Shown: positions 7,165 to 14,610, numbered from the stretch's first letter. The stretch: DNA of 16,674 nucleotides from Prevotellaceae bacterium UBA7017 (GCA_002449535.1 DJWZ01000116.1:1-16674); one strand, 5' to 3'. Notes: a model not told the origin generated them from the sequence alone. Numbers and translations: made by a program.

Positions 7165-8460
7165 ATGAAAAAAGAAATCGTAACAGAAGTAATAGAATCA
7201 ATGGGGCTTGGAGACTTCTCCCAGGCTACAATACGTGATTTGCAGTCGCTTTCAAAAACACTTGAAGAAAAAACCGGTGAACCCGTGATACACCTTGAGA
7301 TGGGCGTTCCGGGGCTGCAACCATCGGAGATAGCCCTGAAGGCAGAACAGGAGGCTCTTGCCAATGGCTGTGCCACACAATATCCACCAAACGGCGGTAT
7401 TCCACGCATCAAAAAGGCGGCATCAGAGTTTGTGAAAGCTTTCATCGGCGTAGATATCGACCCGCAGTGCTGTATTCCTACCACTGGTTCCATGCAGGGT
7501 ACTTTCGCCACATTCCTTGCCATAAAGCATGCTGTGGGAAACTCTAAAGATACTGTACTCCTCATACAGCCAGGATTCCCTGTGCAGACTACGCAGTGTG
7601 ATGTCATTGGGCTGAAGCATGTAGGGCTGGATATTCATGGCTATCGCGGACAAGACCTCATCGACAAACTGGAAGAAATCCTAAAGGGTGGAAACATCAA
7701 TTCCATAGTATATTCCAACCCTAACAACCCTTCGTGGGTATGCTTCACGGAAGAGGAACTTGAGGGCATTGGCAAACTGGCTACAAAGTATGATGTCATC
7801 ATCCTCGAAGACCTCGCATACTTCGCGATGGATTTCCGCCGCGACCTGAGCCATCCTTATAAGGCGCCATTCCAGGCTACTGTGGCACGATATACCGACA
7901 ACTACGTCCTCTGGGTCAGCGGCTCAAAGGCTTTTTCGTATGCAGGGCAGAGAATAGGTGTTACATGCATTAGTAATGTACTATATAATAAGGTATATAC
8001 ACCGCTGAAAGAAAACTTCGGAGTTGGAGAGTTTGGTAACTTCTTTTGCAACCGTCTGATGTACACTCTTTCCAGCGGCACTACACATAGCGTACAGCAT
8101 GCTATGGCGGCACTCATGGAGGCAGCATGCGATGGGTCATACAATTTCCTCGATGACGTAAAGGAATATGGACGTCGTGCGAAGTTTATGAAGGAGGTAC
8201 TTCTGGCAAATGACTTCTATCTCGTCTATGACAATGATATGGGAGCACCGTTGGCAGATGGATTCTATTTCACGGTGCAGTATCCTGGTATGACAGACCT
8301 TGAACTGACACGCGAACTGATGTACTATGGCATCGCTGTCTTCCCACTCGATACGATGGGCAGCACGCAGCAAGGTGTCCGCATCTGTACATCCTTTTTC
8401 AGCAAAGAACAAGAACCTCTCTTCAAATCCCGCATCGAGAAATTCAAACAGGAACACTGA
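7165..8460 (+). CDS. PLP-dependent class I/II aminotransferase
   Basis: 431 residues, normal for fold-type I aminotransferases. These transfer an amino group between an amino acid and a 2-oxo acid through pyridoxal 5'-phosphate. Visible features in order: substrate loop MGVPGLQPS (46-54); YPPNGGIPRIKKA (73-85), the usual Tyr-x-x-x-x-Gly region; PTTGSMQGTFA for cofactor phosphate binding (105-115); YSNPNNPS (183-190); ILEDLAYFAMDF with Asp216 contacting the PLP ring; and SGSKAFSYAGQRIG with Lys255 as the Schiff-base lysine. A C-terminal GVRIC supplies the likely carboxylate-binding Arg. The substrate cannot be assigned. The N-terminal extension (residues 1-30, ESMGLGDFSQATIRDLQSLS) is not part of the common core. 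The gene has its own -7 promoter element and is followed by a heptamer array and an OmpA-like gene. Confidence 0.88.
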   Translation: MKKEIVTEVIESMGLGDFSQATIRDLQSLSKTLEEKTGEPVIHLEMGVPGLQPSEIALKAEQEALANGCATQYPPNGGIPRIKKAASEFVKAFIGVDIDPQCCIPTTGSMQGTFATFLAIKHAVGNSKDTVLLIQPGFPVQTTQCDVIGLKHVGLDIHGYRGQDLIDKLEEILKGGNINSIVYSNPNNPSWVCFTEEELEGIGKLATKYDVIILEDLAYFAMDFRRDLSHPYKAPFQATVARYTDNYVLWVSGSKAFSYAGQRIGVTCISNVLYNKVYTPLKENFGVGEFGNFFCNRLMYTLSSGTTHSVQHAMAALMEAACDGSYNFLDDVKEYGRRAKFMKEVLLANDFYLVYDNDMGAPLADGFYFTVQYPGMTDLELTRELMYYGIAVFPLDTMGSTQQGVRICTSFFSKEQEPLFKSRIEKFKQEH

Positions 8461-8465
8461 TACAA

Positions 8466-8507
8466 AGTTTATAGTTAATAGTTTATAGTTAATAGTTTAG
8501 TTTATTC
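8466..8507. repeat. Heptamer tandem repeat array D
   Basis: Units AGTTTAT, AGTTAAT, AGTTTAT, AGTTAAT, AGTTTAG occupy 8466-8500, with a degenerate TTTATTC after them. The first four alternate two heptamers, so it can also be read as a 14-bp repeat. It fills the spacer between the aminotransferase stop and the OmpA-like ATG. Confidence 0.8.
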
Positions 8508-8513
8508 TCAGTT

Positions 8514-8897
8514 ATGAAAAAATTGCTTACAGCATTGCTGTTAACCCTCTCCGCATACTTAGTACCAGCATCTGCTCAGACAATGCTCGAACAGACAATT
8601 CTCTTTAAGAAAGACTCCGTGAATATAATGGAATCACAGAAAGACCGCATAGGTCTCGTAGTAGAGTATATCCGTCGCCATCCTTCACAGATGATGATTA
8701 TCGGTGGCTTCTGTGGCGCCACAACAGCAAAAGAAAAAGTAGAAACTATTGGTCAGCAAAGAGCTGATGCAGTAAAAAAGTATATCGTTGAAACATATCG
8801 CCTCCCAGAAGATAAGTTCGTAACTGTCGGTGCCGGCGTCAGTACCCGCTATCCCGACCCTGAACAGAACGAGGTCGTATCCTTCTTCGTGAAGTGA
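8514..8897 (+). CDS. Small periplasmic OmpA-C-like protein
   Basis: 127 residues. A signal peptide ends in ASA|Q (cut after Ala21). The mature part of about 105 residues resembles a single OmpA C-terminal domain: a start strand ILFKKDSVNIMESQKDRIG, helix LVVEYIRRHP, strand MMIIGGFC, helix QQRADAVKKYIVETY, then LPEDKFVTVGAGVST. This domain normally anchors proteins to peptidoglycan through an Asp in a GHTD-like motif and an Arg in the LSxxRA helix. Here the Arg is kept in GQQRADAV but the Asp motif reads FCGATTAKE, and the C-terminal NRRV motif is replaced by EVVSFFVK, so binding is doubtful. There is no beta-barrel or lipobox. It may form a transcript with the aminotransferase gene 53 nt upstream. 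Confidence 0.75.
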   Translation: MKKLLTALLLTLSAYLVPASAQTMLEQTILFKKDSVNIMESQKDRIGLVVEYIRRHPSQMMIIGGFCGATTAKEKVETIGQQRADAVKKYIVETYRLPEDKFVTVGAGVSTRYPDPEQNEVVSFFVK

Positions 8898-8907
8898 GGC
8901 ATAGACT

Positions 8908-8926
8908 ACGAATTTGTGTAATTCGT
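8908..8926. repeat. Inverted repeat after the OmpA-like gene
   Basis: ACGAATT and AATTCGT form a perfect 7-bp inverted repeat around a TGTGT loop, starting 10 nt after the stop codon. There is no T-tract, so terminator activity is uncertain. Confidence 0.45.
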
Positions 8927-8943
8927 GCCGTTGAAAAATCATT

Positions 8944-9075
8944 GAAAGTTTGCCAAAACGGGAAACTTTTACAAAATTTTCAAAGTGGAAAGTTGTCCAA
9001 AACGGAAAACTTTTCACTTTTTCTTTTAAATTAAAGTTTTCAAAACCGGATAATATTGCAAGAGTTTTTGAGAAA
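8944..9075. repeat. 44-bp tandem repeats with hairpins, upstream of nrdD
   Basis: Two good copies start at 8944 and 8988 and a decayed third at 9032, all at a 44-bp step. Each of the first two contains arms AAAGTTnnCC and GGnAAACTTT around an AAAAC loop: 8945-8954 with 8960-8969, and 8989-8998 with 9004-9013. Each stem has 9 of 10 positions paired, the mismatch at different positions. The third keeps only the left arm and a CAAAACCGG centre. The rest of the 370-bp interval 8898-9267 is A/T rich, with a TA-rich palindrome at 9133-9148, a promoter and no gene. Confidence 0.65.
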
Positions 9076-9185
9076 AATATTTTTCACTTTAATGTATCTT
9101 GCCTAACATATTGTTTTTAAATATATTGTCCTTAATATATATATATTATGGTAACAAAATGTCACAAAGAAAAATGAAAAAAATC

Positions 9186-9216
9186 TTTGTCAGAAAAAAA
9201 AAAAGTATTAACTTTG
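9186..9216 (+). promoter_or_regulatory. Bacteroidetes-type promoter for nrdD
   Basis: TTTG at 9186-9189, a 19-nt spacer and TAACTTTG at 9209-9216 match the -33/-7 consensus. The ATG lies 51 nt beyond the -7 element. A TGTCACA motif lies about 20 nt upstream of the -33 element (9160-9166). Confidence 0.78.
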
Positions 9217-9267
9217 CATCGAAATTCGCTAAATTATTTTTAAACATAAAATAGATTCTTAATACTA

Positions 9268-11421
9268 ATGATGGAAGTAAGAAAGTTCACAATCACAAAG
9301 CGTGATGGGACAAGAGATGAATTCTCTTTAGACAAAATCATGAATGCAATCGTTAAGGCTTTTGAGGCAGTAGAAGAGCCATTTAATGTGTCAAGCATTT
9401 CAAAAATTATTACACACCTTGATATTCGGGATGACATTACCGTAGAGGATATCCAGAATCAGGTTGAGGTTGCTCTCATGAAGGAAGGCTACTATAAAGT
9501 GGCTAAGTGTTTTATGCTTTATCGTCAGAGTCATACCGAAGACCGTGAGACTCTTGATAAATTGCACTTCCTTACTGACTATATGGAGGCTGCAAATGCC
9601 GCTACTGGTTCCAAGTTTGATGCAAACGCCAATGTGGAGCATAAGAATATTGCTACACTCATCGGTGAGTTGCCAAAGTCAAATTTCATACGTCTCAACC
9701 GCCGTCTCCTAACAGACCGCATAAAGAAGATGTATGGCAAGGAACTGGCTGATAGGTATATTGACCTGTTGGAACACCATTTTATATATAAGAATGACGA
9801 AACCAGCATTGCCCCTTACTGTGCTTCCATCACAATGTACCCGTGGCTCATCAACGGTACTACTGCTATCGGTGGCAATTCTACTGCTCCAACAAACCTC
9901 AAGAGTTTCTGTGGCGGCTTTGTGAACATGGTATTCATCGTTAGCTCTATGCTCTCTGGCGCATGTGCTACTCCTGAATTCCTCATGTATCTCAACTACT
10001 TCATTGGTAAGGAATATGGTATAGACTATTATAAAGACCCAAATCGTGTCGTTGATTTGTCGCTGCGTCAGCGTACTATCGATAAGGTGATTACCGACTG
10101 CTTCGAGCAGATTGTTTACTCTATCAACCAGCCAACAGGTGCACGTAACTTCCAGGCAGTGTTCTGGAATGTAGCATACTATGATAAGTACTATTTCGAC
10201 TCTATCTTCGGAAACTTCTACTTCCCAGATGGTAGCCAGCCTGACTGGAACGGACTTTCATGGCTTCAGAAGCGTTTCATGAAGTGGTTTAACAAAGAGC
10301 GCACCAAGACTGTCCTCACATTCCCAGTGGAGACAATGGCACTGCTTACCGATAATGGCGAATGCCGTGATAAGGAATGGGGCGACTTCTGTGCTGAGAT
10401 GTATGCAGAAGGACACTCTTTCTTCACATACCTCAGCGACAATGCAGACTCCCTCTCTTCTTGCTGCCGTCTGCGTAACGAGATTCAGGACAATGGTTTC
10501 TCTTACACTCTTGGTGCCGGTGGTGTGTCAACAGGTTCTAAGTCTGTGCTCACCGTAAACCTCAACCGTGCCGTACAGTATGCTGTTAACAACGGTCGCG
10601 ACTATAAAGAGTATCTTGAAGAGATTATCGACCTTTGCCATAAAGTACAGTTGGCATACAATGAGAACCTGAAGGTGCTCAAGGAGCATGGAATGCTTCC
10701 ACTCTTCGATGCCGGTTATATCAATATGTCACGCCAGTATCTCACCATCGGTGTAAACGGTCTTGTGGAGGCTGCAGAATTCATGGGACTCAAGATTACT
10801 CCTAACGAGAAGTATAAGGAGTTCGTACAGGGCATTCTCTCTATTGTAGAGAAGCTAAACAAGCAATATCGCACAAAGGACGTACTCTTCAACTGTGAGA
10901 TGATTCCTGCTGAGAACGTAGGTGTCAAGCATGCTAAGTGGGACCGCGAGGATGGCTACTTCGTGCCACGTGACTGCTACAACTCTTACTTCTATATCGT
11001 GGAAGATCAGTCTCTGAACATCATTGATAAGTTCAAACTGCATGGAGCACCATATATCGAGCACCTCACTGGCGGTTCTGCTCTGCACATGAACCTTGAG
11101 GAACACCTCTCGAAGAAGCAGTATCAACAGCTTCTCAAGGTGGCTGCAAAGGAGGGATGCAACTACTTTACGTTCAATATCCCTAACACCATCTGTAACA
11201 ACTGCGGTGCCATTGATAAGCGTTATCTCCACGAGTGCCCCAACTGCCACTCTACAAATGTCGATTATATGACACGTATCATCGGCTACCTCAAGAGAGT
11301 CAGCAACTTCTCTGTTGCTCGCCAGAAGGAGGCTGCACGTCGCTACTATGCCGGACCAAATAAAATGGGACAGCCAGAAACGGTTCAGCAGGAGATGATG
11401 CAGGATAAGAGAGCTTCTTAA
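9268..11421 (+). CDS. nrdD: Anaerobic (class III) ribonucleoside-triphosphate reductase
   Basis: 717 residues. The enzyme makes deoxynucleotides from ribonucleoside triphosphates under anaerobic conditions with a glycyl radical that NrdG installs. Residues about 4-95 form an ATP-cone allosteric domain (FTITKRDGTRDEFSLDKIMNA). The catalytic barrel shows GGNSTAPTNLKSFCGGFVN, SSCCRLRNEI and GGVSTGSKSVLTVNLNRA, with cysteines expected to carry the thiyl chemistry. Near the C-terminus Cys643, Cys646, Cys657 and Cys660 (CNNC, CPNC) form the zinc site. RIIGYL follows with Gly673 as the predicted radical residue. Two ATGs are adjacent (9268 and 9271); the first is used here. A strong promoter lies upstream and nrdG starts 55 nt downstream. 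Length and motifs are complete for the family. Confidence 0.97.
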   Translation: MMEVRKFTITKRDGTRDEFSLDKIMNAIVKAFEAVEEPFNVSSISKIITHLDIRDDITVEDIQNQVEVALMKEGYYKVAKCFMLYRQSHTEDRETLDKLHFLTDYMEAANAATGSKFDANANVEHKNIATLIGELPKSNFIRLNRRLLTDRIKKMYGKELADRYIDLLEHHFIYKNDETSIAPYCASITMYPWLINGTTAIGGNSTAPTNLKSFCGGFVNMVFIVSSMLSGACATPEFLMYLNYFIGKEYGIDYYKDPNRVVDLSLRQRTIDKVITDCFEQIVYSINQPTGARNFQAVFWNVAYYDKYYFDSIFGNFYFPDGSQPDWNGLSWLQKRFMKWFNKERTKTVLTFPVETMALLTDNGECRDKEWGDFCAEMYAEGHSFFTYLSDNADSLSSCCRLRNEIQDNGFSYTLGAGGVSTGSKSVLTVNLNRAVQYAVNNGRDYKEYLEEIIDLCHKVQLAYNENLKVLKEHGMLPLFDAGYINMSRQYLTIGVNGLVEAAEFMGLKITPNEKYKEFVQGILSIVEKLNKQYRTKDVLFNCEMIPAENVGVKHAKWDREDGYFVPRDCYNSYFYIVEDQSLNIIDKFKLHGAPYIEHLTGGSALHMNLEEHLSKKQYQQLLKVAAKEGCNYFTFNIPNTICNNCGAIDKRYLHECPNCHSTNVDYMTRIIGYLKRVSNFSVARQKEAARRYYAGPNKMGQPETVQQEMMQDKRAS

Positions 11422-11476
11422 AGTTCCCCCTATGAATAGAAACGACAGAAGTATCATACACAATTCTTTTTAGAAA

Positions 11477-11950
11477 TTGAAATACGTTAATACGGGCGTG
11501 GTCTTTCAGGAAATACCTGATGAGGTCACGCTCTCTATAAATATCTCCAACTGCCCATGTCATTGTATGGGATGCCATAGTCAGTATCTGTGGGAAGACA
11601 TCGGAGAACCTCTCAATGCTATGTCCCTCGATGTTATGCTCAAACAATATGCTGATGACATCACGTGTGTGGCATTCATGGGGGGCGATGCTACTCCCGA
11701 GAAGGTCGATTCCCTGGCGGGGTGGGTGCATAGCGCATATCCCCATCTCAAGACAGCATGGTATAGCGGAAGGGCAATATTGTCAGACAAGATACACCTC
11801 AAAAACTTCGACTATATCAAACTCGGACCATATATTGAATCCAAGGGACCGCTCAACAAACCTACCACAAACCAGATTCTCTATAAGGTGAATCCAAAGG
11901 CAGAAAATGGAATAGGGGAGAATATAACAAAAAAATTTTGGAAGAAATGA
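11477..11950 (+). CDS. nrdG: Anaerobic RNR-activating protein (radical SAM)
   Basis: 157 residues. NrdG uses a 4Fe-4S cluster and S-adenosylmethionine to generate the glycyl radical on NrdD. The cluster motif CxxxCxxC is at Cys26, Cys30 and Cys33 (NCPCHCMGCHS). FQEIPDEVTLSINIS precedes it, and a Gly-rich MGGDATPEKV follows (SAM contact), both usual in the family. An in-frame TAG at 11471-11473 rules out a more distant start. The only codon giving the conserved N-terminus KYVNTGVVFQEIP is TTG at 11477, a less common initiator. No Shine-Dalgarno is visible. The gene lies 55 nt after nrdD without an obvious promoter, and its stop TGA overlaps the kdsA ATG by 4 nt, so it is co-transcribed and probably translationally coupled with kdsA. 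Confidence 0.93.
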   Translation: MKYVNTGVVFQEIPDEVTLSINISNCPCHCMGCHSQYLWEDIGEPLNAMSLDVMLKQYADDITCVAFMGGDATPEKVDSLAGWVHSAYPHLKTAWYSGRAILSDKIHLKNFDYIKLGPYIESKGPLNKPTTNQILYKVNPKAENGIGENITKKFWKK

Positions 11951-12705
11951 AACCTATCTTTATTGCAGGTCCGTGTGTCATAGAGAGTGCCGAACTTCTT
12001 GACACCGTAGCACAAGAACTTGTCTCTATCAACCGCGAACTGGGTACTGATATCATTTTTAAGGCATCCTTTGATAAGGCAAATCGTACCAGCATTTCGT
12101 CCTTCCGAGGACCTGGTATGGAGAAAGGTCTTCGGATGCTCGCTGACATCAAAAGTCGCTATGGTCTCAGGATTCTCACAGATATCCACGAATCTTGCCA
12201 GGCGGCTCCTGTGGCAGAGGTGGCGGATGTGCTGCAGATTCCTGCCTTTCTGTGTCGTCAGACAGATCTTCTCGTGGCAGCAGCCAAAACGGGTAAGATT
12301 ATAAATATCAAGAAGGCGCAGTTTCTCTCTGGCGTCGATATGCGTTATCCGGTGCAGAAGGCACGTGAGAGTGGGGCAGAAGAGGTGTGGCTCTGTGAAC
12401 GCGGCAATTCGTTTGGATATAACAACCTTGTGGTCGATTTCCGCAATATCCCTGATATGCTTGATATTGTACCTCGTGTAGTGATGGATTGCACCCATAG
12501 CGTACAACGTCCGGGTGGTGGCAATGGCTGCACCTCAGGAGATAGACGCTTCGTGCCGGCAATGGCAAAAGCAGCAAAAGCCTTCGGAGCCAACGGCTAT
12601 TTCTTTGAAGTACACCCAGACCCTGACCATGCCCTCAGCGATGGTCCAAATATGCTCCACCTAAAGAATCTCAAGAATCTTATCAAGGAACTGATGGCTT
12701 CTTGA
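11947..12705 (+). CDS. kdsA: 3-deoxy-D-manno-octulosonate 8-phosphate synthase
   Basis: 252 residues from ATG 11947. KdsA condenses phosphoenolpyruvate with arabinose 5-phosphate to make Kdo-8-phosphate for the LPS inner core. It starts with the family hallmark IAGPCVIES. Further motifs are FKASFDKANRTS, SFRGPGMEKGL, LTDIHE, FLCRQTDLL, INIKKAQFLS, LCERGNSFGY, VMDCTHSVQRPGG and FFEVHPDPDHALSDGPNML. Cys10, the His of DCTH, the Glu of FFEVH and the Asp of LSDGPN match the four metal ligands of the metal-dependent class (Aquifex type); E. coli has Asn in place of the Cys. A TTG three codons upstream (11938) is in frame, but the ATG is preferred because it overlaps the nrdG stop as ATGA and places IAGP at the usual distance. 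Sharing a transcript with nrdDG is unusual. Confidence 0.95.
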   Translation: MKPIFIAGPCVIESAELLDTVAQELVSINRELGTDIIFKASFDKANRTSISSFRGPGMEKGLRMLADIKSRYGLRILTDIHESCQAAPVAEVADVLQIPAFLCRQTDLLVAAAKTGKIINIKKAQFLSGVDMRYPVQKARESGAEEVWLCERGNSFGYNNLVVDFRNIPDMLDIVPRVVMDCTHSVQRPGGGNGCTSGDRRFVPAMAKAAKAFGANGYFFEVHPDPDHALSDGPNMLHLKNLKNLIKELMAS

Positions 12706-12720
12706 GAGGTTTTCTTTACC

Positions 12721-12755
12721 CATTAACCTTTGACTTTAAACTTTAGACGTTAGAC
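12721..12755. repeat. Heptamer tandem repeat array E
   Basis: Five imperfect 7-bp units: CATTAAC, CTTTGAC, TTTAAAC, TTTAGAC, GTTAGAC, sharing a TTANAC core. The array fills most of the 58-bp spacer between kdsA and the decarboxylase gene. Confidence 0.6.
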
Positions 12756-12763
12756 CGTTATTT

Positions 12764-13576
12764 ATGTTAGTAAATAGAGAAATAAAAGATCGTATCTGCT
12801 ACGTTGAGATGCAAAACGCTGACCACTTTAACTGTCTCAGCGAAACAATGTGTGAAGAACTGATTGACGCCATTCATTATGGCTATGACCAAGAATGTGT
12901 CGGCATCGTTATTAAGGCACAATGCCGTAAGGGAGTATGGAGTGCTGGTCACGACATCCGCGAGTTGCCACAGAATGGTGAAGACCCATTGGCATACGAC
13001 GTTCCGATGGAACATCTGATACGTTGCGTACAGGAGACGGCTATCCCTGTCATTGCCTGCGTTGACGGTACGGTATGGGGAGGTGCCTGCGACCTATGTC
13101 TCTCATGTGACATGATTGTCAGCAGCAATGAAGCAACATTTGCTATAACGCCAGCAAAGATAGGTATTCCATACAATGCTTCTGGCATCATGCATTTTAT
13201 CAATCAGTTGGGTATCAACAAGGCGCGTGAGATGTTCTTCCTTGCAACCCCTATAACAGCAGACGATGCCCTCAACGTAGGACTTGTCAACCGTGTCACG
13301 ACACCGGAAGAACTGGATGCTGTCCTTGAGGAGCATTTCTTGAATCCGTTGCGTCGCAACAGCATCATGTCCATCAGTGCTATAAAGCGACAGTTCCGCA
13401 TCCTCAGTAAGGCTGCTACAGTGTTGTCGTCAGAAAGTTTCGAACGCATCAATGCCTATCGTACCCGTGTTTATAAAGGTGAAGACTATCTCGAAGGAAT
13501 CCGCTCCTTCCTTGAAAAGCGCACCCCGGAATACAAAGGCAAAGCCTCCGACCTCGATACAAAGAAGAAGCTGTAA
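12764..13576 (+). CDS. scpB: Methylmalonyl-CoA decarboxylase (crotonase family, YgfG/ScpB-like)
   Basis: 270 residues; E. coli YgfG has 261. The enzyme decarboxylates methylmalonyl-CoA to propionyl-CoA, the last step of a succinate-to-propionate route. The match to YgfG from memory extends beyond the general crotonase fold: VWSAGHDIRELP with His63, DPLAYDVPM, DGTVWGGACDLCLSCD (oxyanion hole at Gly106-Gly107), TFAITPAKIGIPYNASGI with Tyr137, then TPITADDALNVGLVN and a C-terminal EDYLEGIRSFLEKRTP. His63 and Tyr137 correspond to active-site residues of YgfG. Ordinary enoyl-CoA hydratases have catalytic Glu residues not seen here. The gene lies 58 nt after kdsA with a heptamer array between; co-transcription is possible. 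No mutase or transferase gene of the pathway is in the window. Confidence 0.85.
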   Translation: MLVNREIKDRICYVEMQNADHFNCLSETMCEELIDAIHYGYDQECVGIVIKAQCRKGVWSAGHDIRELPQNGEDPLAYDVPMEHLIRCVQETAIPVIACVDGTVWGGACDLCLSCDMIVSSNEATFAITPAKIGIPYNASGIMHFINQLGINKAREMFFLATPITADDALNVGLVNRVTTPEELDAVLEEHFLNPLRRNSIMSISAIKRQFRILSKAATVLSSESFERINAYRTRVYKGEDYLEGIRSFLEKRTPEYKGKASDLDTKKKL

Positions 13577-13615
13577 ACGCTGATACTTGACATCATATAA
13601 AAGAAAACTTTTCCA

Positions 13616-13623
13616 TATTTTTG
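13616..13623 (+). promoter_or_regulatory. Possible -7 element for the fimbrial-lipoprotein genes
   Basis: TATTTTTG fits TAnnTTTG and lies 58 nt before the ATG at 13682. No TTTG is found at the right -33 spacing, so support is weak. Confidence 0.3.
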
Positions 13624-13681
13624 ATTTGAAAGAGACTAATAAATAGGGGGAGCCCATTATTAATATTTAATTTAAATAAAA

Positions 13682-14596
13682 ATGAAAAAGTTTTTTTTTA
13701 TTGCAGTTATAGTACTGCTGGCTGCAACATCATGCAGCAATGAGAGTGAATCAACAGTAAATAACGCTCAGAACGAGAATGGCAATAGTGTGCCGGTAAC
13801 GGTGAACGTGAATGAATTCTCTGTGTCAATGGAAGACTTCTCCGGTGGCGCAACGCGTGCGGTGGAGAATCCCGCAGACTACGCTGGCTTGAAGGCTCTT
13901 ATCTTGGCATTCTATACAGGCGATGGTACAGAAGTTTACAAGACTATGCAGACAAAGGGAGCACTTGCAGAAGGCGAGACCTTTGGCAACATCAGCCTCT
14001 CCCTGCCAATGGGTAGTTACACGATGGTGGTATTGGGCTATGGCATGGGTTCTGCTGGCGATGATGTCTTGTTGCTGACAAGTCCTACACAGGCAGCATA
14101 CACGACTGCTCACACGCGCGAGACGTTCACTGCCACCCAGACGGTGAATATCAATAGTACCAATGCGGTGAATCTGAATGTGACGCTCAATCGTGTTGTT
14201 GCAAGACTGCAAGTCAAGTCTTCCGATGTTCGTACTGCCAATGCCGCAAGCATTCGTATATCGTTTGCAGCGGGCAGCAAGGCGTTCAATCCTACCACAG
14301 GCTTGGCATCGAACAATGCTGGCTACAGTCATGAAATACCAATCAGCACTGCTGTTGGCGCAGTTTCTAATTCTCTAAACAACATATTCCTCAGTTCAGA
14401 CGAGCAGGAAATTGACGTGACTATTGAGACTCTGGATGCTGATGGCAATGTTCTCTTCAGTAAGACTGTTCCTGACGTGCCCTTCAAACGTAATCGTGCG
14501 ACGATACTCACTGGTGGTATCTACACTAACAATAGTGTGGCTGGTGCCTTTACCTTGGAGACCGCATGGTTGTCAGATTACAACATGGACTTCTAA
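13682..14596 (+). CDS. FimB/Mfa2-like fimbrial lipoprotein, first paralogue
   Basis: 304 residues. The signal peptide ends in a lipobox LAATSC, making Cys18 the lipidated residue. The next residues, SNESES, are acidic and resemble the export signal that takes Bacteroidetes lipoproteins to the cell surface. The body is beta-rich with low sequence complexity. ATRAVE near residue 60 resembles the Arg site where gingipain-type proteases process fimbrillins. Two sandwich-like domains follow: LPMGSYTMVVLGYG (about 115-128) and VNLNVTLNRVVARLQV (about 160-175). The C-terminus has ETLDADGNVLFSKTVPDVPFKRNRATILTGGIY, typical of the Mfa2/FimB anchor family in Porphyromonas and Bacteroides. These proteins anchor or cap short fimbriae. 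A paralogue starts 14 nt downstream. Family assignment is moderate and based on recalled motifs. Confidence 0.7.
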   Translation: MKKFFFIAVIVLLAATSCSNESESTVNNAQNENGNSVPVTVNVNEFSVSMEDFSGGATRAVENPADYAGLKALILAFYTGDGTEVYKTMQTKGALAEGETFGNISLSLPMGSYTMVVLGYGMGSAGDDVLLLTSPTQAAYTTAHTRETFTATQTVNINSTNAVNLNVTLNRVVARLQVKSSDVRTANAASIRISFAAGSKAFNPTTGLASNNAGYSHEIPISTAVGAVSNSLNNIFLSSDEQEIDVTIETLDADGNVLFSKTVPDVPFKRNRATILTGGIYTNNSVAGAFTLETAWLSDYNMDF

Positions 14597-14610
14597 TCAG
14601 TGAGAATGTT

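Noticed and set aside
9133..9148. TA-rich 16-bp palindrome as an NrdR box
   Set aside because: It is a simple alternating A/T palindrome without the flanking ACAC/GTGT bases of an NrdR box and without a second phased box. Low complexity explains it.
11938..11946. TTG start of kdsA
   Set aside because: The ATG at 11947 gives the typical N-terminus and an ATGA overlap with nrdG, and TTG is a rarer start.
14566..14610. Upstream start for the second fimbrial lipoprotein
   Set aside because: It overlaps the previous gene and would put 15 residues before a clear lipoprotein signal peptide starting at 14611.
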